Below are positions 15,571-25,525 of a DNA stretch of 35,133 nt, piece after piece. The translations under genes and the position numbers were made by a program. How positions within the stretch are numbered: position 1 is the stretch's first letter; every line of letters starts with the position of its first letter. The stretch lies in contig JAFGEL010000031.1 in assembly GCA_016931615.1 (NCBI GenBank), positions 1-35,133 on the forward strand. The letters are read 5' to 3'. Source of the DNA: Desulfuromonadales bacterium (lineage in GTDB: Bacteria; Desulfobacterota; Desulfuromonadia; Desulfuromonadales; Geopsychrobacteraceae). A model generated the notes under the pieces. The model had not been told where the DNA came from and did not search any database. It saw nothing but the letters and a program-made list of their open reading frames with translations.

Positions 15571-17193
15571 ATGTATAAAGACTATTTCGGTTTTAAAGAA
15601 GAGCCTTTTTCAATCGCTCCCGACCCCCAGTTTCTGTACATGAGTGAACGTCATCGGGAAGCCCTGGCTCACCTGATTTACGGCATGAAAGCCGACAGTG
15701 GTTTTGTCCTGCTGACGGGTGAGGTGGGGACCGGTAAGACAACTGTCTGTCGCTGTCTCCTGGGGCAAATTCCTGAGAACTCGGAAATCGCCTTTATCCT
15801 CAATCCCAAGCTCAGCGTGATTGAACTGCTCGCAACAATTTGCGATGAGCTGAGAATTTCTTATTCCTCAATTTCGCCCAGTGTGAAGAACTTCGTTGAT
15901 CTGATTAACCGTTTTCTTCTCGCTGCTCATGCTCAGGGGAAACAGACTGTCCTGATTATCGATGAAGCGCAGAATCTTCACAGTGATGTGCTTGAACAGA
16001 TTCGCCTGCTGACCAATCTGGAAACCGATAAGCATAAATTGCTGCAGGTCATCATGCTCGGTCAGCCCGAGCTCAACCAGATGCTTGAACGTCCGGAATT
16101 GCGCCAGCTGGCACAACGGGTTACGGCGCGTTACCATCTGGAACCTTTGGCGCAGGATGAACTGGAAGGCTATCTGCACCATCGACTCGCTGTCGCTGGA
16201 GTGGAACGGCCGCTGTTCCCAAAGCCGACCATGAATAAACTCTACGCTTTCACCGGTGGAGTGCCCCGTTTGATCAATCTGCTCTGTGACCGGGCTCTAC
16301 TTGGAGCCTATGTCAAGGGCGAGAGTGTCGTCAGTCCTGAATTGCTCAAAGAAGCGGCGCTGGAAGTTTTCGGCAAGCCGGTTAAGGTCAAGGGGCGCGA
16401 ACAGGGTAGCCTTTTGCAGTGGCTTTACGTTCTGCTGCTGAGTCTCATTCTGGTTGTCGGGATTATTGTCCTCGTCGCGCTGTTGCGCTTGTCTGCTCCA
16501 AAACCCCTTGCTGCAAACCAGCCTGCCACAGATACCTCAGGTCAGGTCGAAATTGTCAAGCCTCAGGTTGTCCCTCCGGTTGAACCTCTTCACTGGAGCT
16601 CGACGGAGCCGGTTGAACAGAGTGGTATTCTGGCTTACCAGGCTCTCTTTCAACTGTGGGGCTTTCCCGATGTCAACCTCGACCAGGGTGCCGGAGAGGC
16701 AGCGAATGCACTGGGCCTTGATCTGTTGACGAAAAGGGCGAGTTTGGGGCGCCTTAAACAACTTAACCGTCCCGCCGTCCTGAAAATTTTTGTCCCACAG
16801 GGGGAAAGCTTTTACGCAACCCTTGTTCATCTCGATGATCAATTGGCCACGTTGGTGGTTGGAACCGCTGAGCAGCAAGTGGGTGTGACACAGCTGGTGC
16901 AACAGTGGTTTGGCGATTATGGCCTGATGTGGCAGCCACCCAATGAATACCGTGGGGTGGTTAAACCGGGGGACTCAAGCCCTCTGGTGCCTTGGCTGGA
17001 GCGGCAGATGGCGACCCTGTCACAGCGACCTGTCGATGAAACAATCACACCAATCCTCGCAGGTCGACTGCTCGATGAAGTCAAAAGTTTTCAGCAGAGC
17101 GCGGGAATCACTGCCGATGGGGTTGTCGGTCCGCATACCCTGATTCTTCTGAATACGGCAGTCGGTGGAGATCAGCCGAAACTTTACCGCTAG
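15571..17193 (+). CDS. gspA: GspA/ExeA-type secretion ATPase with peptidoglycan-binding domain
   Basis: A 540-residue inner-membrane protein. The start MYKDYFGFKEEPFSIAPDP is typical of the ExeA family. An AAA-type ATPase follows with Walker A GEVGTGKTT (K56) and Walker B VLIIDEAQNL (D131, E132). One membrane segment is at about 286-310. The periplasmic part ends in a peptidoglycan-binding repeat (LLDEVKSFQQSAGITADGVV). In type II secretion, GspA with GspB helps place the secretin through the cell wall. The ATG at 15571 has CAGGGGA upstream; a GTG at 15526 is less likely. gspB follows after 18 bases. No other secretion genes are in the window. Confidence 0.92.
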   Translation: MYKDYFGFKEEPFSIAPDPQFLYMSERHREALAHLIYGMKADSGFVLLTGEVGTGKTTVCRCLLGQIPENSEIAFILNPKLSVIELLATICDELRISYSSISPSVKNFVDLINRFLLAAHAQGKQTVLIIDEAQNLHSDVLEQIRLLTNLETDKHKLLQVIMLGQPELNQMLERPELRQLAQRVTARYHLEPLAQDELEGYLHHRLAVAGVERPLFPKPTMNKLYAFTGGVPRLINLLCDRALLGAYVKGESVVSPELLKEAALEVFGKPVKVKGREQGSLLQWLYVLLLSLILVVGIIVLVALLRLSAPKPLAANQPATDTSGQVEIVKPQVVPPVEPLHWSSTEPVEQSGILAYQALFQLWGFPDVNLDQGAGEAANALGLDLLTKRASLGRLKQLNRPAVLKIFVPQGESFYATLVHLDDQLATLVVGTAEQQVGVTQLVQQWFGDYGLMWQPPNEYRGVVKPGDSSPLVPWLERQMATLSQRPVDETITPILAGRLLDEVKSFQQSAGITADGVVGPHTLILLNTAVGGDQPKLYR

Positions 17194-17211
17194 TATGGTC
17201 AGGTAGCGAAT

Positions 17212-17835
17212 ATGTCATTCATTCTCGAAGCGCTCAAAAAGTCGGAAAATAAGCGCCGAAAAAAAAGTGCTCGGCTGCCCCGCACGATTCATGAACCTGT
17301 GGCATACAGAATCCCTCGACCACGTTCGTGGACTCTACCGATTGTCGCGATTCTGTTGGTCAACGCAGCTGTGCTGCTATGGTTTTTTGGCCCCTGGGCT
17401 TCCACGTCACGGCAGCCTGAAGCGCAGACAAACAGCCCTTTTCCACAGCGGGTCGAAGCTGATAGCGTCAGGACTGAGCCAATCCCGTCAGCGTTGACTA
17501 CCCCGCCTCGAAAGGCTGCTCCAACGGAGCAGAAAATGGATGCTAAACTTCCCGAGAATGTTTCTGCAGAACTGCCGGTGCCGCGTAATGATCGTCACAT
17601 CTATGCTTTTCAGCAGTTGCCCCCGGCAATAAGACAGCAGCTGCCGGTTTTGAGAATGGCCTTGCATGCCTATAACCGGGCTGATCACAGGGCAAGCCTG
17701 ATCCAGATCAACAACCAGATATATCGCGAGGGGGATGTGATTGACAGAACCCTTGCTGTTGAGCAGATAACCGAAGATGGGGCTGTGCTGCGCTATGATG
17801 GATATCGATTTCTTCTGCCCCGCAGGGGCAATTAG
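17212..17835 (+). CDS. gspB: GspB-type secretion accessory protein
   Basis: A 207-residue bitopic membrane protein. The short cytoplasmic start MSFILEALKKSENKRR is characteristic of GspB. A membrane helix (about 43-64) and a proline-rich periplasmic linker come next, then the C-terminal GspB domain (ASLIQINNQIYREGDVI, ending in LRYDGYRFLLP). It should act with GspA in assembling a secretin. AGGTAG lies just before the ATG. It shares an operon with gspA, 18 bases upstream. Confidence 0.9.
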   Translation: MSFILEALKKSENKRRKKSARLPRTIHEPVAYRIPRPRSWTLPIVAILLVNAAVLLWFFGPWASTSRQPEAQTNSPFPQRVEADSVRTEPIPSALTTPPRKAAPTEQKMDAKLPENVSAELPVPRNDRHIYAFQQLPPAIRQQLPVLRMALHAYNRADHRASLIQINNQIYREGDVIDRTLAVEQITEDGAVLRYDGYRFLLPRRGN

Positions 17836-17923
17836 TATTTGATAAAATTAATAAAGAAGGTCTATTCTTTCTTCTGCCTAAGTCATCTCATTTCCGCATG
17901 GATGTTTCTGTAAAGATGGACCG

Positions 17924-20077
17924 ATGTTGAAAAATCTTCGCCAAAGAGGGGTAATGTCTGTCCTTTTGCCTCTGCTCGGGATCATTTTGTCGCTGGTTTC
18001 CTGTTCGGGTAATCAGTTTGAGGCCGCCGATTCGCAGTTAAATTTTACTGCTAAAGAATTGGCCTGGATTCAGGAACACCCGGTTGTTCGTCTCGCTCCT
18101 GATCCCGATTTCCCACCGATTGAGCTGATCGATGCTTCCGGAGCCTACCGGGGTATCGCGGCCGATTTCATTGCCCTGCTCCAGGATAAGCTCCCCATCG
18201 ATTTTGACATAGTCGTACTGAAAAACTGGAACGAAGTGATTCGGCAGGCGAAAAATCGGGATATTGATATGTTCGGTGCCGCGGTTCCGACCCCTGAGCG
18301 CCTCAAATATATGCGTTTTACCAAGCCATATGTTGAATTTCCCGCCGTGGTTCTGGTTCGGGATTCGGAGGAAGAATTTCCCACCTTGTCGGAGCTGAAA
18401 GGTCGGCGGGTTGCTGTTGTCTCGAACTACGCTGATCATGAATATATGCTCAGGGCTCACCCGAATATTCCTCTTGAAGTGATGCCCGATATTTCATCCG
18501 GCTTGCGCCAGGTTTCCTTCGGCAAGGTCGATGCCATGGTGTTGAACCTGGCTTCGGCGTCCTATTACATTCAAAAGGACGGAATCAGCAACCTCAGGGT
18601 GACAGAGGATACCGACTTCGTGTTTGATCTGTCCTTTGCCGCCCGCAGTGACTGGCCTGAGTTGATTTCGATTCTTGAGAAGGGGATGGCAACCATCACC
18701 CCGAACGAGAAAAAGAAGATTCTCGATCAGTGGATTTCCCTGGGCAAGACATCCTGGAAACCTTCTCTGCTGGTTGTCGTGACCAGCATCGCTGTTGTGC
18801 TGATTTTGACCTTGATGGTTATTCTCAACTGGAACCGGGTGCTGCAGAAGCAGGTTGAAGAGAGAACGGCGGATCTTGAGAATGAACTGGCTGAACGGAT
18901 TCAGGCAGAAAAGGAGAAAGAGCAACTGCAACTGCAGGTTCATCGGGCGCGAAAAATGGAAGCTCTGGGACTACTCGCTGGTGGTGTGGCCCACGATCTG
19001 AATAATATTCTCGCCGGCGCCGTCGGTTATTCGGACCTGGTGATGCGGAGGCTTCCCAAGGACAGCACTCTGCTGCATTATTTCAGGGAAATCCGTGAAT
19101 CAGGACAACGCGCGGCCGCTGTTGTCGCTGACCTGCTGACGATTTCCAGGGATGCAGCTTCGGACCGTGAGATTGCCGATTTAAACCGGATTGTCGGCGA
19201 ATACCTCGAGTCCTCGGAACATTGCGCTCTGGCGCAACGTTATCCTGAGATTCGCTTTCAGGCCGATTATGGGCAGGATTTGCCGAATCTGTCTTGCTCG
19301 GTCATCCACCTGAAAAAAAGTCTCATGAACCTGGTGATTAATGCTGCTGAGGCCACGCAAAAAGGAACGGTGCTTATCACAACGAAAAAAGTAGAAATCT
19401 CTGAAGGGCGAGCTGAAGCAAAACCCGGAATCTACGTACAGCTGAGGGTCAGCGACATGGGACCGGGAATCACTGACGAAGATCTGGAACACATTTTCGA
19501 CCCCTTTTACACGAAAAAGAAACTTGGCCACAGCGGTACCGGGTTGGGTCTGGCGGTGGTCTGGAATACCGTTCAGGAGCATCATGGTTTCATTGACGTT
19601 GTCAGACCCGCTGTGGGAAGTCAGTTCGAGCTGAACTTTCCTGCCAGTGAAGAGGAAAATATTGCTGCGGTGCAGCCACTGAATGAACAGGATCTACAGG
19701 GGCAGGGTGAAACCATTCTGGTGGTTGACGATGAACGTCGCATCAGGGATCTCGCCTCAAAACTCCTGGAAGACTTGGGATATCATCCCGTGACTGTTCC
19801 CAGTGGAGAGGAAGCGCTGGTATTTCTGCGCCGCCACAGCGCCGACCTGATCATCCTCGATATGATCATGGAGCCGGGGCTCAGCGGCTATGAAACCTTC
19901 AAACAGATAAAGGCATTTTTGCCGCACCAGAAAGCCATTATCGCCAGCGGCTTTTCTGAAAGCAAAGACGTCATCCGGACGCAAAAGCTTGGTGCCGGCG
20001 CCTATATCAGGAAACCCTATACCCGCCAGGACCTGGGGCTGGAAATCAGGAAAGAGCTGACCCGGATCATCAACTGA
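17924..20077 (+). CDS. Hybrid histidine kinase with periplasmic solute-binding sensor and receiver
   Basis: A 717-residue sensor. The N-terminal hydrophobic stretch ends in LSLVSCSG, which resembles a lipobox but may simply be a signal anchor. A type 3 solute-binding domain (about 45-275, RLAPDPDFPPIELIDASG, RLKYMRFTKPYVEFP) sits outside the cytoplasm, and a second membrane helix is at about 283-303. The kinase core has H357 in GGVAHDLNNILAG and ATPase motifs NLVINAAEA and GTGLGLAVV. The receiver (about 595-715) has VVDDERR and D646. Such sensors usually bind amino acids or small organic acids. No partner regulator is beside it. It ends 60 bases before the convergent 5-oxoprolinase gene. AGATGGA precedes the ATG. 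Confidence 0.92.
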   Translation: MLKNLRQRGVMSVLLPLLGIILSLVSCSGNQFEAADSQLNFTAKELAWIQEHPVVRLAPDPDFPPIELIDASGAYRGIAADFIALLQDKLPIDFDIVVLKNWNEVIRQAKNRDIDMFGAAVPTPERLKYMRFTKPYVEFPAVVLVRDSEEEFPTLSELKGRRVAVVSNYADHEYMLRAHPNIPLEVMPDISSGLRQVSFGKVDAMVLNLASASYYIQKDGISNLRVTEDTDFVFDLSFAARSDWPELISILEKGMATITPNEKKKILDQWISLGKTSWKPSLLVVVTSIAVVLILTLMVILNWNRVLQKQVEERTADLENELAERIQAEKEKEQLQLQVHRARKMEALGLLAGGVAHDLNNILAGAVGYSDLVMRRLPKDSTLLHYFREIRESGQRAAAVVADLLTISRDAASDREIADLNRIVGEYLESSEHCALAQRYPEIRFQADYGQDLPNLSCSVIHLKKSLMNLVINAAEATQKGTVLITTKKVEISEGRAEAKPGIYVQLRVSDMGPGITDEDLEHIFDPFYTKKKLGHSGTGLGLAVVWNTVQEHHGFIDVVRPAVGSQFELNFPASEEENIAAVQPLNEQDLQGQGETILVVDDERRIRDLASKLLEDLGYHPVTVPSGEEALVFLRRHSADLIILDMIMEPGLSGYETFKQIKAFLPHQKAIIASGFSESKDVIRTQKLGAGAYIRKPYTRQDLGLEIRKELTRIIN

Positions 20078-20137
20078 CAAGTCGCAACGGGTTTGGGCCA
20101 GCCTTTCAGGGCCAGTTTCAGGCTGTCACACTACGCC

Positions 20138-23100
20138 TTAAGCCGTATGGGTTTCTTCTGCAGCACCAAAGCCGCCGCCACCCGGGGTTTTAATCACCAA
20201 CACGTCTTCAGGATAAACCTGCACTTCATCATTGCCTCTGAGCATGACGCTGCTGCCATCGGCCCGCAGCAGACTGTTTTCCCCGCGCAGCCCCGCTTGA
20301 CCACCAGCAAGACCGTAAGGTTCCGTCTCGCGATGGTTGCTCAGCAAGGTTGCCGTCATCGCTTCGAGAAAGCGCAGTTTGCGGACCACGCCATCCCCCC
20401 CGGGATAGCGACCGCTGCCTCCTGAGTCGGGACGCAGGGCGAAGGAGTCGACGCGGACCGGAAAACGCCATTCAAGAACTTCAGGATCGGTCATGCGGGT
20501 ATTGGTCATGTGTGAGTGGACACCGCTGGTCCCGGGGTGATCCGGTCCTGCTCCGGTACCTCCGCAGATCGTTTCGTAATTCTGGTAGGTTTCGTTGCCG
20601 TAGACAAAATTATTCATTGTCCCCTGTGATGATGCCAGGACACCGAGGGCGCCGAACAGACAGTCGGTGACGGCCTGGGAGACTTCGGTATTGCCGGAGA
20701 TGACCGCGGCCGGAAATTCAGGACTGAGCATGGTCTTCTTCGGAATATGAATCTTCAGCGGTTTAAAACAGCCCTCATTGAGGGGGATTTCATCCCCCAC
20801 CAGGGTGCGGAAAACGTAGAGTACGGCAGCTTTACAGACGGCGCTCGGGGCGTTGTAATTTCCCTGCTGCTGGGGTGAAGTGCCGGAAAAATCGAGAGTC
20901 GCTTCCCGTTTCTGACGATCGACGTTGATCCTGACCTGGATCTGTCGACCACCATCCATGGGATAAGTGAAGGCACAATCATGCAGGCGGTCAATAACCC
21001 GGCGGACTGATTCCTCGGCATTGTCCTGGACGTGACCCATATAAGCCTGGACGACTTCCAGCCCGAAATGATCGATCATTTTCAGCAGTTCCTGCTGGCC
21101 GGTTTCATTGGCCGCAATCTGGGCTGCCAGATCAGCCATGTTCTGATCGATGTTACGACAGGGATAGGACCCGGAGGCCAGCAGCCGGCGGGTTTCCTCT
21201 TCGCGCAGCACCCCACCTTCGACCAGCAGGAAATTGTCAATCAACACGCCTTCCTGTTCGATATGGGTCGAGTCGGGGGGTGAAGACCCGGGGGTACGTC
21301 CGCCGATGTCGGCATGATGTCCTCGCGCTCCGAGATAAAACAGGACTTTGCGGTTTGCGGCATCAAAGACAGGGGTGATGACGGTGACGTCGGGCAGGTG
21401 CGTTCCGCCGTTGTACGGGGCGTTCAACATGTAGACATTACCCGGTTTCATCCGGTCACGGTTGCCGCGGATCACCGCCTTCACCGATTCACCCATCGAT
21501 CCCAGGTGAACCGGAACATGAGGAGCATTAGCGACCAGTTGACCATCGCCGTCGAAGATAGCACAGGAAAAATCCAGGCGTTCCTTGATGTTGACCGAAT
21601 AAGCCGTTTTGGCCAAAGTTGTTCCCATCTGCTCGGCGATCGACATGAACAGGTTATTGAATACCTCGAGCATGACCGGATCGACTCTGGTGCCGATCGC
21701 TTCGCTGTGGGGACGCGGTTCATGGCGGGTCAGAATCAGGTGATTACGGCGGTTAAGCGCGGCCTTCCAGCCCTGTTCAACGACGATTGTGCCGATTTCT
21801 TCAGTGATGATGGCCGGTCCCGTGATCTCCTGCCCTGCCTTCAGCTGTTCGCGTTTATACAGGGGCGCCTCAAGGCTGTTCCCCTGGCTGAACAGCCTGA
21901 CCCGGTCGACAGCTTGTGGGGTGATGACGGTTGCGTCCTGCGGCAGTAACTGGTCGGAGGTTTTTTCGGTGGCACCGATGCCTTCAACCGACACCGCCTC
22001 GATGACCAGCTGACGCTCAGGGACGATGAAGCCGAATTGCCGCTTGTGAGCTGTTTCAAACAGGCTCAGCATCTCCTGTTCTGATCCGGCATCAATCTCC
22101 AGAGAAGTATCGGTTCCCTGGTAGCGCAGGTGAGCCCTGATCCTGACTTCGAGATTGTTCGGGGCGACACCTTGGGAGACGATCTCCTGACGCACGCTCT
22201 CGGCTGAGTCTTCTGCCGCATCCAGAACGACATCGGCAGCATCAGGACCAAAGGGTTTTTCCACCTGGACTTTGCGCAGACTGCGGATTTCGGCAAGGCC
22301 CATACCGTAGGCCGAAAGCACCCCGGCAAAGGGATGCAGGAATACCCGGTTCATGCCCAACGCATCAGCGACCAGGCAGGCATGCTGGCCACCGGCCCCG
22401 CCGAAGCAGTTCAGAGTATACTCGGTAACGTCGTAACCGCGCTGGACGGATATTTCCTTGATCGCATTGGCCATGTTGGTGACGGCGATACGCAGGAATC
22501 CTTCGGCAACCTCTTCCGGGCTCTGTTTCGGCATCCCCGTGGCTGCAGCGATCTGTTGAGCCAGTTCCTCAAACTTGACCTTGACGACATCGGCATCCAG
22601 AGGTTGATCGGCGTGGGGCCCGAAGACCCGTGGAAAATGCCCGGGCTGGACTTTACCCAGCATGACGTTGCAGTCGGTGACAGTCAGCGGTCCGCCGCGC
22701 AGGTAACAGGCGGGGCCGGGGTTCGCGCCGGCCGAATCAGGTCCGACCCGGTAACGTGAGCCGTCGAAATGCAGGATCGATCCGCCGCCCGCGGCAACGG
22801 TGTGGATTTTCATCATCGGCGCCTGCATGCGCACTCCGGCGACGACGGTATCGAAGCTGCGCTCAAATTCGCCATCGTAGTGAGCGACATCGGTTGATGT
22901 CCCACCCATGTCAAAGCCGATGATTTTTTCATAGCCATCCATCGCCGCAGTTCGCACCATGCCGACCACGCCTCCGGCCGGACCGGAGAGAATGGCATCT
23001 TTCCCCTGAAACAGGTGGGCATCGGTCAGCCCGCCGCTCGACTGCATGAACATCAGGCTCGGTCCCTGTCCGAGTTGCTCATCCACCTGGTTCACGTAGC

Positions 23101-23758
23101 GCCTCAATATCGGTGACAAGTAAGCGTCAACAACGGTCGTATCGCCCCGTGCAACCAGTTTCATCAGGGGGCTGACCTGGCTGCTGAGAGAAATCTGACT
23201 GAAGCCGATCTCCTTCGCCAGGGCCGCGATCTGCTCTTCGTGAACAGGATTACGATAGGCATGCATCAGGGCGATCGCCACGGAACGGATTCCAGCCTGG
23301 TAGGCTTTGATCAGCCCTTCCCGAGCGGCAGCAGTATCCAGGTGGGTAAGAATTTCACCCTGAGCATTCAAGCGCTCATCAACTTCAAGCGCCTCTTCAT
23401 AGAGCATCTCGGGGAGAATGATATGACGATCAAACAGCCGGGGACGATTCTGGTAGCCGATTCGCAAGGCATCACCAAAACCTCGGGTGGTCACCAGCAG
23501 TGTCCTGTCTCCTTTGCGTTCGAGCAGGGCATTTGTGGCCACCGTGGTTCCCATTTTGACTTTGTCGATCACCCCCGGGGGAATCTCTTCATCGCGGCCC
23601 AGACCCAGTAATTCGCGAATCCCATGAACGGCAGCATCGGTATACTGCTCCGGGTTCTCCGAGAGCAGCTTGTGGGTGACCAGTTGACCATCGGGGCGTT
23701 TGGCGACGATATCGGTAAAAGTTCCACCACGGTCGATCCAGATTTGCCATTGATTCAT
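20138..23758 (-). CDS. 5-oxoprolinase (ATP-hydrolysing), HyuA-HyuB fused
   Basis: A 1206-residue cytoplasmic enzyme that opens 5-oxo-L-proline to L-glutamate at the cost of ATP. The HyuA-like half (about 1-685) starts [18 protein letters not shown] and has the phosphate loop [19 protein letters not shown] near residue 281. The HyuB-like half (from about 690) has [20 protein letters not shown] and [29 protein letters not shown] near residue 809 and [15 protein letters not shown] are typical of true 5-oxoprolinases such as mammalian OPLAH, more than of N-methylhydantoinases or acetone carboxylases. The C-terminal GGGGFGA tail is intact. The start fits WIDRGGTF at residue 7. The DUF1445 gene lies upstream on the same strand with a 122-base gap. 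Confidence 0.93.
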   Translation of the reverse strand: MNQWQIWIDRGGTFTDIVAKRPDGQLVTHKLLSENPEQYTDAAVHGIRELLGLGRDEEIPPGVIDKVKMGTTVATNALLERKGDRTLLVTTRGFGDALRIGYQNRPRLFDRHIILPEMLYEEALEVDERLNAQGEILTHLDTAAAREGLIKAYQAGIRSVAIALMHAYRNPVHEEQIAALAKEIGFSQISLSSQVSPLMKLVARGDTTVVDAYLSPILRRYVNQVDEQLGQGPSLMFMQSSGGLTDAHLFQGKDAILSGPAGGVVGMVRTAAMDGYEKIIGFDMGGTSTDVAHYDGEFERSFDTVVAGVRMQAPMMKIHTVAAGGGSILHFDGSRYRVGPDSAGANPGPACYLRGGPLTVTDCNVMLGKVQPGHFPRVFGPHADQPLDADVVKVKFEELAQQIAAATGMPKQSPEEVAEGFLRIAVTNMANAIKEISVQRGYDVTEYTLNCFGGAGGQHACLVADALGMNRVFLHPFAGVLSAYGMGLAEIRSLRKVQVEKPFGPDAADVVLDAAEDSAESVRQEIVSQGVAPNNLEVRIRAHLRYQGTDTSLEIDAGSEQEMLSLFETAHKRQFGFIVPERQLVIEAVSVEGIGATEKTSDQLLPQDATVITPQAVDRVRLFSQGNSLEAPLYKREQLKAGQEITGPAIITEEIGTIVVEQGWKAALNRRNHLILTRHEPRPHSEAIGTRVDPVMLEVFNNLFMSIAEQMGTTLAKTAYSVNIKERLDFSCAIFDGDGQLVANAPHVPVHLGSMGESVKAVIRGNRDRMKPGNVYMLNAPYNGGTHLPDVTVITPVFDAANRKVLFYLGARGHHADIGGRTPGSSPPDSTHIEQEGVLIDNFLLVEGGVLREEETRRLLASGSYPCRNIDQNMADLAAQIAANETGQQELLKMIDHFGLEVVQAYMGHVQDNAEESVRRVIDRLHDCAFTYPMDGGRQIQVRINVDRQKREATLDFSGTSPQQQGNYNAPSAVCKAAVLYVFRTLVGDEIPLNEGCFKPLKIHIPKKTMLSPEFPAAVISGNTEVSQAVTDCLFGALGVLASSQGTMNNFVYGNETYQNYETICGGTGAGPDHPGTSGVHSHMTNTRMTDPEVLEWRFPVRVDSFALRPDSGGSGRYPGGDGVVRKLRFLEAMTATLLSNHRETEPYGLAGGQAGLRGENSLLRADGSSVMLRGNDEVQVYPEDVLVIKTPGGGGFGAAEETHTA

Positions 23759-23794
23759 GGTTTCTTTGCTCCATTCATAAGAAGAGTGATCGCT

Positions 23795-23811
23795 TTATGT
23801 CAAATATGACA
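23795..23811. promoter_or_regulatory. Candidate operator upstream of the 5-oxoprolinase gene
   Basis: TGTCA-AATA-TGACA (23798-23811) is a perfect 5-base dyad with a 4-base centre. The word TTATGTCAAATA (23795-23806) recurs exactly at 24845-24856 over the start codon of the GntR regulator, and ATGTCAATA near 23837 is a partial third copy. This fits a site for that regulator. TTGACA-like words lie nearby on the minus strand. Confidence 0.5.
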
Positions 23812-23880
23812 CTCATACTGATAATTTGTCGATAAAATGTCAATATTATGTTTGTGTGCAGCGCTTTTTGAAATGCCGGG

Positions 23881-24714
23881 TTAGAGTGGCTGGTAAAAAT
23901 CTTCGTCCCGAGCATCAGACACAAACATCAGTCCCGGAGCGTGAGTTACGGCAATCTCCGGCCGGGCATTCATTAATGCGACCTGTGGCGTCACCCCGCA
24001 AGCCCAGAAGACTGGGACTTCTCCCGGATAAATGGGAACGCGATCTCCAAAATCGGGTTGATCAATATTATTGATACCGATTTTGTGGGGATCCCCAAAA
24101 TGCACCGGTGCTCCATGGACATCAGGATAATGGCCGGTGATTTCTTCAGCCTTGTGGACCATCTGCCGAGGGATAGGGCGCATGCTGACCACCATATTAC
24201 CGTGAAATGGTCCAGCAGACTTACATGGGATGTTGGTGATGTACATGGGCACGTTACAGTTCATGTCGATGTGTCTGACCTGAATGCCGTTTTGAATCAG
24301 GGCATTTTCAAAGGTGAAGCTGCAGCCGATCAGAAAGCTGACAAAATCATCACGCCAGATCTCCGTCAAATTTTTGAGAAAATCGATGTTATCCCTCCGA
24401 AACAATTTGTACCCCGGAATGTCAGTTCTTAAATCACTTCCCGGGGCCAGCTCCTTGGCTTCTGTTTGCCCCGGATCTGTAGTTTCGATGAGAGGGCAGG
24501 GTTTTGGATTCAGGCTGCAAAATTCTTTGAAATGCTTCGCCTCAGCTTCAGGAAGGATAACCAGGTTCAGCTGTATGTGTCCTGAGCAGCACCCTGCTGT
24601 CGGTTTGTCCCAGGCTCCATTGCGGACTTGTCTTCTGAACTGCGCCGGGGACAGATTGCGCATTTCTGTACTGACACCTTGTGAAGAAGTTGTGCATACG
24701 AATGGTTCACTCAT
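23881..24714 (-). CDS. DUF1445 family protein, D-glutamate cyclase/hydro-lyase-like
   Basis: A 277-residue protein of the DUF1445 family (often named putative hydro-lyase). Characteristic parts are the start SPAQFRRQVRNG, the middle FLIGCSFTFENALIQNGI, NCNVPMYITNI, and the C-terminal PVFWACGVTPQVAL with THAPGLMFVSD. A homologous domain is present in mammalian D-glutamate cyclase, which converts D-glutamate to 5-oxo-D-proline. With 5-oxoprolinase next door, a related 5-oxoproline reaction is a reasonable inference. GGAGGT sits 4 bases before the ATG at 24714; the ATG at 24732 would place that ribosome site inside the gene. It is divergent from the GntR gene. Confidence 0.85.
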   Translation of the reverse strand: MSEPFVCTTSSQGVSTEMRNLSPAQFRRQVRNGAWDKPTAGCCSGHIQLNLVILPEAEAKHFKEFCSLNPKPCPLIETTDPGQTEAKELAPGSDLRTDIPGYKLFRRDNIDFLKNLTEIWRDDFVSFLIGCSFTFENALIQNGIQVRHIDMNCNVPMYITNIPCKSAGPFHGNMVVSMRPIPRQMVHKAEEITGHYPDVHGAPVHFGDPHKIGINNIDQPDFGDRVPIYPGEVPVFWACGVTPQVALMNARPEIAVTHAPGLMFVSDARDEDFYQPL

Positions 24715-24811
24715 ACAGACCTCCATTCTCATAAAGCGGTTTTAGTCTCGCGAATCTCCACCGCTTTGCGTTTTAAAGAGAAAAAGCCGAATAGAATTAA
24801 TGAGAAAAAAA

Positions 24812-24839
24812 TTGACGTGATATATATATCTGATATATT
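24812..24839 (+). promoter_or_regulatory. Promoter of the GntR regulator, possibly giving a leaderless mRNA
   Basis: TTGACG (24812-24817) and TATATT (24834-24839) have a 16-base spacer. Transcription would start near 24846, at the ATG at 24847, and no ribosome site precedes that ATG. This suggests leaderless translation, or else an upstream start that was not recognised. Confidence 0.5.
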
Positions 24840-24846
24840 ACAAATT

Positions 24847-25491
24847 ATGTCAAATAAAACCTTGAAAAGCCAAGCTTATGAATGGCTTAAAAATAAAATC
24901 ATTACTCTGGAATACCCCATGGGGAGTCCTTTGTATGAAGCTGATTTGTGTAAGGAAACAGGGTTTGGTCGAACGCCGGTCCGTGAAGCGATTCAGCAGC
25001 TTCAGACGGAGGGGTTGGTTTATATCAGACCCAAGAAGGGAACATTCGTCAGTTCAATAGATATCTTTGATTTCGAAAAGCTGCTTGAGTCTCGCATCAT
25101 GCTCGAGACTTATGTGGTTCACAGGCTTGCTGGTGCGATGCCAAAAAAAGAGCTCAAAAGATTTAGGAGTTTTTTTGACGATGTTCCCCTGATGGTAGAA
25201 AAAATGGATATCAATGGGTTACTCAACGTTGAGAGAAGGTTCCACGAAGAATTGGTATATCTGCTGGAAAATCACTATTTAAATACTATTGCTGATCGCA
25301 TTTATGATCTTGTCGCACGGACGTGGCATATCTCTTTTAAAAAACGTAGTCAGGCGAGCTTGAAAGATACACTTGATGACCATCTGGAGATTTTGGAGGC
25401 TCTGGAGAATGGAGACCCTCAAACCGCTGAAAAAGTTGTTTTAAAGCATATCTACGATTTCAAAAGAAAGGTTTTTGATCACACACTCTAG
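24847..25491 (+). CDS. GntR family regulator, FCD subfamily
   Basis: A 214-residue DNA-binding protein. The winged helix is residues about 10-75: SQAYEWLKNKIITLEYPMGS, then GFGRTPVREAIQQLQTEGLV and IRPKKGTFV. The C-terminal FCD domain (about 80-210) carries the helical effector site, with RRFHEELV and the late histidines DDHLEILEAL and KHIYDFK that usually hold a metal and carboxylate ligand. It probably represses the divergent DUF1445 and oxoprolinase genes and the downstream TRAP operon, responding to the imported substrate. The start at 24847 follows the promoter directly; an in-frame TTG at 24766 gives a low-complexity extension and was rejected. dctP follows after 34 bases. Confidence 0.9.
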   Translation: MSNKTLKSQAYEWLKNKIITLEYPMGSPLYEADLCKETGFGRTPVREAIQQLQTEGLVYIRPKKGTFVSSIDIFDFEKLLESRIMLETYVVHRLAGAMPKKELKRFRSFFDDVPLMVEKMDINGLLNVERRFHEELVYLLENHYLNTIADRIYDLVARTWHISFKKRSQASLKDTLDDHLEILEALENGDPQTAEKVVLKHIYDFKRKVFDHTL

Positions 25492-25525
25492 TTTCTGTCG
25501 TCACTCAAACCAAAAGGAGAGATTT

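Noticed and set aside
20078-20137. Possible bidirectional terminator between the second kinase and 5-oxoprolinase
   Set aside because: CAGCCT/AGGCTG arms exist, but the stem is short and no T run follows on either strand.
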